From: Synechococcales cyanobacterium PMM_0083
GTDB lineage: Bacteria > Cyanobacteriota > Cyanobacteriia > Leptolyngbyales > Leptolyngbyaceae
Length of the DNA stretch: 34,536 nt
Direction: 5' to 3'
Assembly: GCA_949127665.1 (NCBI GenBank)
Contig: CASBQE010000033.1
Coordinates: 1-34,536 of the forward strand
Shown here piece by piece: positions 7,919-16,391 of this stretch. The notes under the pieces are model-generated. The model had not been told where the DNA came from. It saw nothing but the letters and a program-made list of their open reading frames with translations, and ran no database searches. Each line of letters opens with the position of its first letter. Position 1 is the stretch's first letter. Made by a program: the position numbers and the translations under genes.

Positions 7919-8626
7919 GTGGGCGCGATAATATCTGTAAAACGGTTTCCTTGGGCATCTTTAGCATTACTCATTGTTTGCTACGCCAGCTTTGGTTGGT
8001 ATCTGGCAGGATTACCCTCACCCAAGCCTGCGTGGTTGATGGCGGAATGCTATCAGATGATTAGCGAAACCATGCCCAACGATGTAAAGTTTCGGCAGGA
8101 GTCAACTGTGGGTCAAGGGCGATCGCGATTTTTAGGATCTGTCAACCTTGAATCGTCTCAAACGCGCCCATCAGAAAAAGCCGCCAAACCACCCAACGAA
8201 GCTCAATCAGCCAGTCCACATGCGGAAGCAAAAGAAGCAGCAAAAGTTGCAACGCCTCAGCCTAAAAACTTTTGCAGGCTTGCCCTTGACCATAATTTAT
8301 TCACCGCAACCTTAGCCATTAGCTGGATCGTCGCATCCTCGATTGCATTCATGTCGCCTCTAACAAGCTTCAGCACCTTCATCAATCGCTGGTTTCATTC
8401 AGACACTGTGGCATTTACTGCAATCTTTTTGGTTGCTGGGTTAGCAGCCGTAATCCTGTATTGGCTGCATGTTTTCACCCAAATCCTGACAATTCTAGCT
8501 GCTGAAACCCTTGCCCGAATTGACCTACAAACAAGAGACGTGAATGGAATGCAATCCTTTTGGCTATTAACAACCGTTTGTCTCATCGGCTTAGGGTTTG
8601 GTTGGATCATCAACACGATTTGGTAG
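7919..8626 (+). CDS. Membrane protein with central polar linker, unknown function
   Basis: A 235-aa protein starting at a GTG with AAAG just upstream. One hydrophobic segment near the N-terminus (WASLALLIVCYASFGWYLAG, about 12-31) is followed by a polar, Ala/Lys/Glu-rich region of about 80 residues, then three further spans: LFTATLAISWIVASSIAFM, TAIFLVAGLAAVILYWLHVF and the C-terminal LLTTVCLIGLGFGWII. Two cysteines lie in the linker flanks (AECYQM and NFCRLA) and could pair. I recognise no catalytic motif. It is divergent from the 7080-7673 gene and is followed by a region with two opposed terminators. Confidence 0.7.
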   Translation: MGAIISVKRFPWASLALLIVCYASFGWYLAGLPSPKPAWLMAECYQMISETMPNDVKFRQESTVGQGRSRFLGSVNLESSQTRPSEKAAKPPNEAQSASPHAEAKEAAKVATPQPKNFCRLALDHNLFTATLAISWIVASSIAFMSPLTSFSTFINRWFHSDTVAFTAIFLVAGLAAVILYWLHVFTQILTILAAETLARIDLQTRDVNGMQSFWLLTTVCLIGLGFGWIINTIW

Positions 8627-8699
8627 AGCAATTTAAACCCAAGGGTTTCTGGCATCGCCGCACAAAATAGACATGAACAAAATTGCCGATTTGACAATT

Positions 8700-8723
8700 A
8701 AAAAAGCAGCCTTAGCGGCTGCT
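8700..8723 (-). terminator. Intrinsic terminator facing left
   Basis: AGCAGCC (8705-8711) pairs perfectly with GGCTGCT (8717-8723) around a 5-base loop. Read on the minus strand the stem is followed by six U (8705-8700). No annotated leftward gene lies within 250 bp upstream of it, which implies an unannotated leftward transcript. On the plus strand it has no U tract. Confidence 0.75.
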
Positions 8724-8865
8724 GAATTTGTTAGTGCATGAGGTGAATGGTTTCACTGTAGAGCGACATCTTGAGTGAAGCTATGCGGTTACCGTTTTGG
8801 ATACGCTCTCACAAAAATGGACACTCTACTGGCTGGCACATTCTTAAAACATGACTTTTGAAAAT
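8705..8865 (-). ncRNA. Candidate small RNA ending at the 8700-8723 terminator
   Basis: The 344-bp gap 8627-8970 has no convincing reading frame but holds a leftward terminator and, beyond it, a strong rightward one. On the minus strand the segment contains GTAGAG near 8827-8832 and its perfect complement CTCTAC near 8758-8763, plus a nested alternative AGAGCG/CGCTCT, so it can fold back before the terminator. The 5' end is unknown; a TTGCGA element about 18 bases before TTTAAG near 8845-8872 is a possible promoter. It matches no RNA family I can name; 6S RNA was considered but not demonstrated. Confidence 0.3.
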
Positions 8866-8904
8866 TTCGCAATACTAATCACACAAGCGTTTAACTGTAC
8901 CTCT

Positions 8905-8942
8905 TGCCCTCCGGTCACTCGACCGGAGGGCAGTTTTGTTTT
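8905..8942 (+). terminator. Strong rightward intrinsic terminator
   Basis: A perfect 12-bp GC-rich stem (TGCCCTCCGGTC at 8905-8916 with GACCGGAGGGCA at 8921-8932), a 4-base loop, then GTTTTGTTTTG. It ends either transcripts from the 7919-8626 gene with a 280-base trailer or an unannotated rightward RNA. It also separates that unit from the leftward DUF4870 gene. Confidence 0.85.
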
Positions 8943-8970
8943 GCATGAAGACAAGCTATTGGGATCGCGC

Positions 8971-9321
8971 CTATTTCCAAAGCCGAAAAATAAACGGGTA
9001 GCGGAATGGCTCATCGGGGATGTTTAGGCAATGAAAAATCGCCCAGCTTGTCAATCCCCAATGAATGAGCCACCAAATGCCACCGGCTAATCCGAAGGTG
9101 ATGAATGAAAGAGGCACCAGAAAAATTCCGTAGAGCCAAACATTGAAGTGAAAATTGATGGCTTCGCGCGCGTTGTCTTTCACCACAGGATCATCGGAAA
9201 TATTCAAAATTGCGATCGGAATCAGAATTGAGAAGAGAGTGGCGCTGATGAAAATTGACCCGTGAGCCAATGAAGACAAAAGTTTGCGCTTATCAGAATC
9301 AAAAGTATTAGGAGTTTGCAT
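8971..9321 (-). CDS. DUF4870 membrane protein (copy A)
   Basis: A 117-aa membrane protein of the DUF4870 family. The start is the ATG of MQTPNTF, with AAGG a few bases upstream; an ATG six codons earlier is possible. Family features are the opening KRKLLSSLAHGSIF, a first hydrophobic span, the conserved polar segment DDPVVKDNAREAINFHFN (about 43-60), two further hydrophobic stretches and a final PFRYPFIFRLWK. Function is unknown. It is a paralogue of the next gene upstream (copy B), with the same motif order and the same strand. The intervening 156 bp is enough for a separate promoter. Confidence 0.85.
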   Translation of the reverse strand: MQTPNTFDSDKRKLLSSLAHGSIFISATLFSILIPIAILNISDDPVVKDNAREAINFHFNVWLYGIFLVPLSFITFGLAGGIWWLIHWGLTSWAIFHCLNIPDEPFRYPFIFRLWK

Positions 9322-9477
9322 AAAGAGCCTTACATTCATTTGGGCTGCACTACACTGCTACTATACAGCGATCGCTTAAGGGCTGCGATCGCAAAAACCC
9401 ACCCCAAATTAGCGAGTTTTCCGTAAGAGTGATAAAAAATATTCCTCAATAATTTGAGCCATAACTTACGCTGAATT

Positions 9478-9819
9478 TCACTTGAGTAATCGGTAGATAA
9501 AGGGATAGCGATAAGGCTTGTTGGGATTGCTGACCGAGTGAACGATCGCAATAATCGGCATCACGAAAATGGCGACACCCAACAACACTAAAAACGGAAA
9601 TCCAATCAACACAAACGTGAGCAAGAAGAAAATCGCTGCGTAAATATAAATATTAAAGTGAAAGTTAAGCGATTCTTTTGCATTGTCTTTAACGACCTGA
9701 TCGTCTGAAATCATTAAAATTGCGATCGGAATCCCAATTGCAATGAAAGTATAGCTAAAGAAAATTGCTCCGTGAGCTAAAGCAGACAGCAGTTTACGAC
9801 GTTGAGTGAGATCATCCAT
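9478..9819 (-). CDS. DUF4870 membrane protein (copy B)
   Basis: A 113-aa membrane protein, clearly paralogous to copy A just downstream: KLLSALAHGAIFF, IPIAILMISDDQVVKDNAKE, LNFHFNIYIYA and KPYRYPFIYRLLK line up one for one. I start it at the ATG of MDDLTQRRK (9819) because the domain begins there; a longer frame to 9870 adds 17 residues. Copy B is more hydrophobic and has one more continuous C-terminal span (LVLLGVAIFVMPIIAIVHS). The pair probably arose by local duplication and then diverged. It is divergent from prfC across a 206-bp gap. Confidence 0.85.
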   Translation of the reverse strand: MDDLTQRRKLLSALAHGAIFFSYTFIAIGIPIAILMISDDQVVKDNAKESLNFHFNIYIYAAIFFLLTFVLIGFPFLVLLGVAIFVMPIIAIVHSVSNPNKPYRYPFIYRLLK

Positions 9820-10025
9820 AGCGAATTTCAATCCATGCGATGGGAACCGGGGAACAGGCAGCAAATCCATACTAGGCGTTGATCACCCATAGTCCAGTCT
9901 AGCCTCATTCTGGTCGGGTTTCATTCAATAAATTCTTGCCCTTGTAGCCCTGTTTGAGGTGCTGCTAGACTTGAGATTCTATCGGATAAACTCCGGTTTT
10001 CAAGATTTACCTATCCGGCGAATAA

Positions 10026-11654
10026 ATGTCCACTGAAATCCAGGCTGAATTGCAGACCCAGGTTGAGCGTCGTCGTAACTTTGCTATCATCTCTCACCCG
10101 GATGCTGGGAAAACCACATTGACAGAAAAACTGCTGCTGTATGGGGGTGCCATTCACCAAGCTGGAGCTGTCAAAGCTCGACGGGCGCAGCGTCATGCGA
10201 CTTCCGACTGGATGGAAATGGAGCAGCAGCGCGGCATTTCGATTACCTCTACCGTGCTGCAATTTGATTACAAAGGCTTCCAGATTAACCTGCTGGATAC
10301 ACCTGGACACCAAGATTTTAGTGAAGACACCTATCGCACCCTTGCCGCTGCGGATAATGCGGTGATGCTGATTGATGCGGCAAAGGGGCTGGAGCCACAA
10401 ACTCGCAAGCTGTTTGAAGTTTGCCGTTTGCGCGGGCTGCCCATTTTTACGTTCGTCAACAAGCTCGATCGCCCTGGCAGGGAACCGCTAGAACTGCTAG
10501 ACGAAATTGAGCAGGAATTGGGCTTGGCGACCTATGCGGCAAATTGGCCAATCGGGATGGGCGATCGCTTCAAAGGCGTGTTTGAGCGCAGCACCCAGAA
10601 AATCCACCTGTTTGAACGAAGTTCCCACGGGCAACGAGAGGCGATCGATACGGTGGTTGACTTTGGCGATCCCCGGATTGAGCAGCTTTTAGAGCAGGAT
10701 TTGTATTACCAATTCAAAGATGACTTGGAACTGCTAGAAGGCGTTGGCTCAGAACTGGATCTAGAAACAGTTCATGCGGGCATGATGACTCCAGTATTTT
10801 TTGGCAGTGCCATGACCAACTTTGGGGTAGAGCCATTCCTCAATGCCTTTTTAGACTACGCCCTCAAACCCACTCCCCATGTGAGCAATCAAGGCGAAAT
10901 TGAGCCAACCTATCCCGAATTTTCAGGGTTTATCTTCAAGCTTCAGGCAAACATGGACCCAAAACACCGCGATCGCGTTGCTTTCGTGCGGGTGTGTTCT
11001 GGCAAGTTTGAAAAAGATATGACCGTGAATCATGCGCGGACTGGAAAACTGGTGCGGCTGTCTCGTCCCCAAAAATTGTTTGCCCAAGATCGAGAAGTGA
11101 TCGAAACCGCCTATCCCGGCGATGTGATCGGCTTGAACAATCCTGGCGTATTTGCGATCGGCGACACCATTTACGTCGGTCAAAAGCTGGAATATGAAGG
11201 CATTCCGTCCTTTTCACCCGAACTGTTTGCCTACCTGAAAAATCCAAACCCATCCAAATTCAAGCAATTTCAAAAAGGGGTGCAAGAACTGCGGGAAGAA
11301 GGTGCCGTGCAAATTATGCATTCCGCCGATGACTCCAAACGAGAGCCAATTTTGGCGGCAGTGGGGCAATTGCAGTTCGAGGTGGTGCAGTTTCGGATGC
11401 AAAGTGAATATGGCGTGGAAACTACTCTGGAACTGTTGCCTTATTCCGTGGCTCGCTGGGTCGTGGGCGGCTGGGAAGCACTGGAAAAAGCAGGGCGGCT
11501 GTTTAACACAGTGACGGTGAAAGATAGCTGGAACCGTCCTGTGCTGCTGTTTCGCAACGAGTGGAATGTGGGACAAGTGGAAGCGGATCACCCTGAGTTA
11601 CAACTAAACACGATCGCCCCCGTAGTTTCGGGGAGAGAACCCGCCTCCCTGTAG
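10026..11654 (+). CDS. prfC: Peptide chain release factor 3 (RF3)
   Basis: A 542-aa translational GTPase that recycles class I release factors from the ribosome after termination. GTPase motifs are complete: G1 SHPDAGKTT (23-31), G2 RGISITST (69-76), G3 DTPGHQDF (91-98) and G4 NKLD (145-148). The block [20 protein letters not shown] is diagnostic for RF3 rather than EF-G. Length fits the family (about 530). The beta-barrel domain II follows from about residue 300 and the C-terminal RF3 domain ends at GREPASL. The ATG at 10026 follows AATAA; no strong ribosome site is seen. The next gene starts 38 bp downstream on the same strand, so the two may be co-transcribed. Confidence 0.97.
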   Translation: MSTEIQAELQTQVERRRNFAIISHPDAGKTTLTEKLLLYGGAIHQAGAVKARRAQRHATSDWMEMEQQRGISITSTVLQFDYKGFQINLLDTPGHQDFSEDTYRTLAAADNAVMLIDAAKGLEPQTRKLFEVCRLRGLPIFTFVNKLDRPGREPLELLDEIEQELGLATYAANWPIGMGDRFKGVFERSTQKIHLFERSSHGQREAIDTVVDFGDPRIEQLLEQDLYYQFKDDLELLEGVGSELDLETVHAGMMTPVFFGSAMTNFGVEPFLNAFLDYALKPTPHVSNQGEIEPTYPEFSGFIFKLQANMDPKHRDRVAFVRVCSGKFEKDMTVNHARTGKLVRLSRPQKLFAQDREVIETAYPGDVIGLNNPGVFAIGDTIYVGQKLEYEGIPSFSPELFAYLKNPNPSKFKQFQKGVQELREEGAVQIMHSADDSKREPILAAVGQLQFEVVQFRMQSEYGVETTLELLPYSVARWVVGGWEALEKAGRLFNTVTVKDSWNRPVLLFRNEWNVGQVEADHPELQLNTIAPVVSGREPASL

Positions 11655-11692
11655 CGGTATCCTTAAAAGGTTCCAAGTGGGAGTCCACACCT

Positions 11693-14071
11693 ATGACTTC
11701 TCCTCAGTCGTCTACCAATGCTGCCAATCTGACCGATCTAGAAGCGGGTCTAGCCGCATTCAAGCAAGAGGATTATTCCACCGCCGCTTTGCTGCTAGAA
11801 AATTCGCTCTCCATGCCTGTTGAGCAGCCTTTGGTTGCACGGGCGCAAATGGCGATCGCGATCGCCTACGAGCGACTGGGCGAAGCCGTTCAAGCAGCGC
11901 AAGTTTGCCAACAGTTACAGAACAGTTCTAGTGAGCAGGTGAAAACCTGGGCAATCCGCACACTAGACACCTTGATCAAACGCCATCCTCATTTGGCAGA
12001 CCTACACAAGATCCCTAGCGCATCAGAAGAGCCAAAGTCTTCAGCAGAAATCTCAGACTCCTCAATCTCAGACTCCTCAATGGATCTCAGCGGCTTTGTG
12101 CCGTTGTCATCGCCAACTCCGACCCAATCATCCAGCCAAACGGGATTTATCCCGCTAAATACCGCATTCGAGCAATCTGATCCAGCTTCACATCCCATCA
12201 GGTCAGCTTACGCAGTAGTTCCGCCCGTTGCGACACCCAATAAAGCAGCCGTTGAACCCGTTGAACCGTCAGTTAATCTTTATCAACCCACTTGGCGCAA
12301 TGCGGGACGGGCAAAAAACTGGAAGCCCTTAGGGCAGGTAAAACAGCTTCAGTTAGCGGCGATTCAAATCGTGACGGCGATCGCCCTCTTTGTCGGCATT
12401 CAGCAGATACTTTACTGGGTGTTTGCGTCTTACGAAACGATGCTGGTTAGGGTGTTGCCCCGCTTGGGATTTAGTATTGTGCAATCGGGTGAGCCTAGAT
12501 GGACAGTCGCTTTTACAGCAGTTTTGCTGCTGGTTATATTGGCAAGCTCCCGCTGGATTTTGGATGGCTTGCTGACAATCCTCTACGGTTTGCAGCCCTT
12601 AACCTTGCCAAAACTGGCAGGCTATAGCCCCGAAACGACTCAACTCTTGCCGCGCTTTTGTCGTCAACAGGGAATTTCGTCGCCAGCGCTAGGAATTTTG
12701 CCAACTCAGACCCCGATCGCGTTTACCTATGGTGCAATGCCTGCGATCGCCCGAATTGTGGTTAGCCAAGGATTGCTTGACCAACTTACAGACGACGAAA
12801 TAGCGGCGATTTATGCCAATGAATTAGGGCATCTTGCCAATTGGGATGTGCCGCTGATGTCTGTGGCAATGGTGATTCTGCAAATTCCCTACACGCTGTA
12901 TCGAGTTGTGGCAGATTGGGGCAGCCAAAAGACAGCCGCCATTTCACGCGCTTCTGCTTCGTTGATTGCAGCCTTCAGCTATGGATTGTATTGGCTGGTG
13001 CATTGGATTCCGCTCTGGCTATCGCGGCAGCGAGTTTATTACGGCGATCGCGTGGCGACTGATCTGACGGGCAATCCTAATGGCTATACCCGCGCCCTGC
13101 TAAAAATCGCGATCGGCACTGCTAAAAATGTGCCGCAGCAAAAGCAAACCAGCTACTTGCTGGAAGGGTTTGATCTGTTAACACCCCTGAATCACCGCGC
13201 CGCAATTTCTTTAGGGAGCTTCTATCCTCACCTGCCAATTGAACCCATGTTGCAGTGGGAAGCCACCAATCCATACCGCCAATGGTTAGCCATCAATAGT
13301 TCCCACCCATCCACGGGCGATCGCCTGCAACTGCTCGCACTCTACGCTCGTCATGGGCAGCTTGATCCCGAATTAAATTGGAAATTTCCACCCTCAAAAT
13401 CGCGAAAAGCAGTCTTAACTGGATACCAATGGCGCAGTCTATTATTCCAAGGCGCACCCTATTTTGGGATAGTTTTAGGAATATTGATTGCCTGCCTGCT
13501 TTTCGTTCTGGGCGGGATAGGTGGAAAACTTAACCTGGAAGCGATTAGCTGGATGGCGGGCGATCGCACACTTCTACGCGGATTACCCTTCATTGGATTT
13601 TGCGTTGGCACGATCATCCGCATCAATCCTTTTTTCCCAGAGATTCGTCCAGGCTTTCTAAAGGCATCTGCCGCAATGTCGTTAGCCGATGCCACACAAC
13701 AAGCACCGCTCTTACCCATCAGCAGCCAAATGATTCGGCTAGAAGGTCGTGTTCTAGGTCGTGCTGAAATTAACAATCACCTAAATCAAGATTTGCTTCT
13801 AGAGACTGCAACCGGAATCATCAAACTTCACTGCACCTCGCGCTTTGGATTTTTGGGCGATCTATTACCCAAAGCGACCCGTCCGGCAGATTTAGTTAAT
13901 CACACTGTTGTAGCAACGGGCTGGCTGCGACGAGGCACAACATCTTGGTTAGATGTAGACAGTTTGCGAAGTTCAAGCGGACGGGTTAGTCAAAGCGCTC
14001 ATCCGGTTTGGTCTACCGTTGCAGGCGCGATCGCTGCACTCATCGGCATTTTGACGATTCTAGGCGTTTAA
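11693..14071 (+). CDS. TPR / M48-like membrane protein with degenerate zinc site
   Basis: A 792-aa protein in three parts. Residues 1-100 form TPR-like helices (AGLAAFKQEDYSTAALLLEN and following), then comes a Ser/Pro-rich linker to about 200. Two spans precede an M48 (HtpX/Ste24-like) peptidase domain at about 300-500, with more spans after it, and the C-terminal 110 residues contain an OB-like beta domain (LEGRVLGRAEI, VVATGWLRRGTTSWLDVDSL) and a final span. The HExxH motif reads NELGH (376-380), so the first zinc histidine is Asn. The downstream ExxxD helix reads RVYYGDRVATDLTGNPNG, with Val448 where the third zinc ligand Glu is expected. Two of three ligands are therefore missing, predicting no normal metallopeptidase activity. 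It may have a scaffold or chaperone-like role. It follows prfC by 38 bp and converges tightly on the Crp gene. Confidence 0.85.
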   Translation: MTSPQSSTNAANLTDLEAGLAAFKQEDYSTAALLLENSLSMPVEQPLVARAQMAIAIAYERLGEAVQAAQVCQQLQNSSSEQVKTWAIRTLDTLIKRHPHLADLHKIPSASEEPKSSAEISDSSISDSSMDLSGFVPLSSPTPTQSSSQTGFIPLNTAFEQSDPASHPIRSAYAVVPPVATPNKAAVEPVEPSVNLYQPTWRNAGRAKNWKPLGQVKQLQLAAIQIVTAIALFVGIQQILYWVFASYETMLVRVLPRLGFSIVQSGEPRWTVAFTAVLLLVILASSRWILDGLLTILYGLQPLTLPKLAGYSPETTQLLPRFCRQQGISSPALGILPTQTPIAFTYGAMPAIARIVVSQGLLDQLTDDEIAAIYANELGHLANWDVPLMSVAMVILQIPYTLYRVVADWGSQKTAAISRASASLIAAFSYGLYWLVHWIPLWLSRQRVYYGDRVATDLTGNPNGYTRALLKIAIGTAKNVPQQKQTSYLLEGFDLLTPLNHRAAISLGSFYPHLPIEPMLQWEATNPYRQWLAINSSHPSTGDRLQLLALYARHGQLDPELNWKFPPSKSRKAVLTGYQWRSLLFQGAPYFGIVLGILIACLLFVLGGIGGKLNLEAISWMAGDRTLLRGLPFIGFCVGTIIRINPFFPEIRPGFLKASAAMSLADATQQAPLLPISSQMIRLEGRVLGRAEINNHLNQDLLLETATGIIKLHCTSRFGFLGDLLPKATRPADLVNHTVVATGWLRRGTTSWLDVDSLRSSSGRVSQSAHPVWSTVAGAIAALIGILTILGV

Positions 14072-14081
14072 GCGGATACCT

Positions 14082-14774
14082 TCAACTTTTGCTCAACATC
14101 GAATCTGTTGGAATACAAATCAGATTATCGCCTTGAGTGCAAATCATCCCCTTTTGCCGCAGTTTGCCCATTAGACGGGTAACGGTGACGCGGGTAGAAC
14201 CAATAGCACTACCGATTTGAGCGTGAGTTAGGGGAAAAGGTAAGCAATAGCCACTGTCGGAAGGCTCGCCAAACTCTTCAATCAGTAAGGTTAAAAAGCC
14301 TAAGAGCCGATCAATGGTTCGTCGCTGCCCCAAAGTGCTGAGCCAAAGCAACTTGCGTTGATGCTGATAGCGGAATGCATCTAGGACTTCTCTACGAAAG
14401 TGAGGCCAATTGTCTAAATCATGCCAATACATCCACAAGACGGAGGTTTGATCAACGTGAGCATAGCTTTGTAAGGTAAACGGAGACTGAGCCACAATTT
14501 CAAAAGGTTGACCCGCTCCTACAAATCCTAAAAATGCTTCTTCAGGAGTCACATTTGCGGTTCGCGCTGACATGCTAGTTGCATTCACTTGAGCGCTACC
14601 GACTAAGCGAACTGCACCTCGTTGAACCAGATAGAGCAATCCGGGTCTCGCTGGAATTTTTTCATCCTTGGCAAACGATCGCACCCGATAATGTTCCTGT
14701 GACCAATCGATGATGCGTTGCCACGTTAAAAATGGACGTGATACCTCTGGAGTATTAGAAGATACTGAGTACAT
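14082..14774 (-). CDS. Crp/Fnr-family transcriptional regulator
   Basis: A 230-aa regulator. The C-terminal helix-turn-helix at 182-211 (LTHAQIGSAIGSTRVTVTRL) is close to that of NtcA, the cyanobacterial nitrogen regulator, and includes the recognition helix STRVTVTRL. The N-terminal cyclic-nucleotide-binding-like fold is poorly conserved: it has no recognisable cAMP pocket (no GE...RSA block), and residues 60-80 hold a polar insertion. This argues against a cAMP receptor, and it is too divergent at the N-terminus to be NtcA itself. The ligand is unknown. The gene is divergent from the ArgRS-like gene over a 336-bp AT-rich gap and may regulate it or itself. Its stop lies 10 bp from that of the convergent M48-like gene. 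Confidence 0.88.
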   Translation of the reverse strand: MYSVSSNTPEVSRPFLTWQRIIDWSQEHYRVRSFAKDEKIPARPGLLYLVQRGAVRLVGSAQVNATSMSARTANVTPEEAFLGFVGAGQPFEIVAQSPFTLQSYAHVDQTSVLWMYWHDLDNWPHFRREVLDAFRYQHQRKLLWLSTLGQRRTIDRLLGFLTLLIEEFGEPSDSGYCLPFPLTHAQIGSAIGSTRVTVTRLMGKLRQKGMICTQGDNLICIPTDSMLSKS

Positions 14775-15110
14775 AGGTGAGAGGCTGAAATGAACAGCAG
14801 AAGTTTAAAAAATATTTATTGCTAAGGTAGAGCTGTGAAAAGATACATCATGAAAAAGAATTACTGTCTTGTCACCAGTGTACCTTCACCTCTCTCTTGT
14901 AACCTTTTTAGGACTATAGAGTGTGTATCTAAGTAGACGCAGAGAAAAATTGTTTGAATGAATACTGCTTGATTAGCATAAATAGCAGTAATACTTGTTC
15001 TTATTTGCGAAACTCGTCAAAAAAGAATAGGCTACCTAACTAAAATACTGACTACAAAGCTAGCTTTCAGTAAAAGATGACTTTGGCAAACAAGAAATTT
15101 GCATTGTTTA
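14775..15110. other. AT-rich divergent intergenic region
   Basis: 336 bp between the Crp-family regulator and the ArgRS-like gene, visibly more AT-rich than the neighbours and without HIP1 sites. I see no convincing coding frame, tRNA or terminator. I found no exact GTA-N8-TAC (NtcA) or TGTGA-N6-TCACA (Crp) site. A TTGCGA followed 17 bp later by TAGGCT (15005-15033) is a weak rightward promoter candidate. Confidence 0.5.
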
Positions 15111-16103
15111 ATGAGTGCTATATTGCAAGTTACACTTTGTTCGCCTGGACACTTGTTGCAGATTATACTGCAAGATGTTTTAATATCGCAGGAAAGTTTT
15201 TTGGAAAAAACATTTCCCTGCATTGATCACACTCATATTTCGCTGTTAAAAAATAGGTTTCAGAATTCAAAAGGGCTACTGAAACGCACTCATAAAAAGA
15301 CTCAACTTCAAGCCACTCAGCTAACCTATTTATCAGCCGTTCCTCATCAAATATGTGTCTATGCAAATATTTGTGCTGTCACAGTAGCAAATATCTTGGC
15401 AGCCCAAATATCTGGATATAAGTCTGATCGGATCTATTCCCAAATACCGGCTGGCTTACTAGACCATATTCATATTGAAGCAACCCCGTCTGGCTATTTA
15501 GAATTTAGGATTGGCGATGGGGCGATCGCGCAATGGCTCACTAGCCTTACCCAACCTATCGCGTCTCTTTTTGTTTCCGCTGCGCTTTCCTCTGATCCGG
15601 TTACACGCTCTCACCCAAACCTATTTTCAATTCAACACGCTCATGCCCGCTGTTGCTCACTGTTACGCATTGCCGCTCAACAGCAGATAATTGGGCTGAA
15701 TTGGCTGGAAAAACCTTCTCACTGGCAATGGGCACAGCCAATTTCTTGGTTAACGCCAATTTCTTGGCTGACGACAGAGCAGCAGCTTCATACTTGCCAT
15801 GCTTCGGAGCGCCAGTTAATTCGCCAATGCTTTACTGTATTAGATGAGATACCCTGGCGATTAGATTCTTTGCCCGAAAAAATTCAATCGCCATCCCATC
15901 ATTCCGATCTAATTGCAACGCTTGCTCAAGATTTGGCTCAAGCGTTTCATACCATGCATCGGCAATGTCAGATTTGGGGTGCGGTGCAAAATCAAGGGCG
16001 CGATCGCCTGACTGCCCACTTAGCCCTTATTTTAGTCACTCAAAGATTGCTACATGGACTTTTACAGATTGGGCTTGGCGCGATTGCTCCGGCAGAGCTG
16101 TAG
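15111..16103 (+). CDS. ArgRS-like protein: N-domain plus DALR domain, no catalytic core
   Basis: A 330-aa protein from the ATG at 15111 (a TTG four codons earlier is less likely; no clear ribosome site for either). Its C-terminal 160 residues match the DALR anticodon-binding domain of arginyl-tRNA synthetase: the entry IQHAHARCCSLLR (174-186, compare QYAHARICSILR in ArgRS), and the closing helices LAQDLAQAFHTMHRQC and LTAHLALILVTQRLLHGLL. Residues 83-146 (VYANICAVTVANILAAQ to YLEFRIGDGAIAQWL) resemble the ArgRS N-terminal tRNA-binding domain (NxAM...LAK, then GPGFINxxL). The HIGH/KMSKS aminoacylation domain that should lie between them is absent. It probably binds RNA, perhaps tRNA-Arg, but cannot charge it. 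The first 70 residues are AT-rich in codon use and unlike anything I know. The Crp regulator gene is divergent. Confidence 0.75.
   Translation: MSAILQVTLCSPGHLLQIILQDVLISQESFLEKTFPCIDHTHISLLKNRFQNSKGLLKRTHKKTQLQATQLTYLSAVPHQICVYANICAVTVANILAAQISGYKSDRIYSQIPAGLLDHIHIEATPSGYLEFRIGDGAIAQWLTSLTQPIASLFVSAALSSDPVTRSHPNLFSIQHAHARCCSLLRIAAQQQIIGLNWLEKPSHWQWAQPISWLTPISWLTTEQQLHTCHASERQLIRQCFTVLDEIPWRLDSLPEKIQSPSHHSDLIATLAQDLAQAFHTMHRQCQIWGAVQNQGRDRLTAHLALILVTQRLLHGLLQIGLGAIAPAEL
15738..15773 (+). repeat. 18-bp in-frame tandem duplication
   Basis: Two adjacent 18-bp copies starting CCAATTTCTTGG (15738-15755 and 15756-15773), differing at one base, encode PISWLT twice inside the DALR region. This lengthens a loop by six residues and suggests recent slippage. 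Confidence 0.9.
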
Positions 16104-16104
16104 C

Positions 16105-16130
16105 AAAACAAAAATAGCTATTTTTGTTTT
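16105..16130. terminator. Perfect 26-bp palindrome just after stop codon
   Basis: AAAACAAAAATAG at 16105-16117 is the exact reverse complement of 16118-16130, starting one base past the TAG of the ArgRS-like gene. On either strand it would form an AT-rich hairpin whose 3' arm supplies the U-rich run. It is probably the terminator of the upstream gene. The rest of the 288-bp gap to 16391 has a CCTAGC/GCTAGG hairpin at about 16322-16341 and no frame I can support. Confidence 0.55.
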
Positions 16131-16391
16131 AAAGCTATTTCATAAAATCTTTCTAAAGATTCTTCATTTGTATCGCTTTAGCAGGATGTGTTGTCAGCAT
16201 TCCACGGCAGAAAATTGGATGAATGATTTGCGGCTAATCACACATTCGACACAGATGGATTCAACACAAATAGATTCTAATGTCTCTTTATATTGGTGGC
16301 TCTTTTTCAAATAAACCCTTTCCCTAGCAACGTTTGGCTAGGAAATCTTATCGCTTTAACAGATTGGACTAATTATAAACCGGAGGTTTCC

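Noticed and set aside
8705-8865. 6S RNA or Yfr1 identity for the candidate small RNA
   Set aside because: The Yfr1 core (ACTCCTCACAC) is absent and the long closed rod of 6S RNA cannot be drawn with confidence by eye.
11693-14071. Active HtpX-type zinc protease
   Set aside because: HExxH is NELGH and the third ligand position is Val; calling it an active peptidase would go beyond the sequence.
14082-14774. NtcA as the identity of the Crp/Fnr regulator
   Set aside because: Only the helix-turn-helix is NtcA-like. The effector domain differs throughout and carries an insertion.
14775-15110. NtcA (GTA-N8-TAC) or Crp (TGTGA-N6-TCACA) site in the regulator's own promoter region
   Set aside because: Only partial matches exist (for example GTCACCAGTGTAC, which is one base short, and TGTGA with an imperfect right half).
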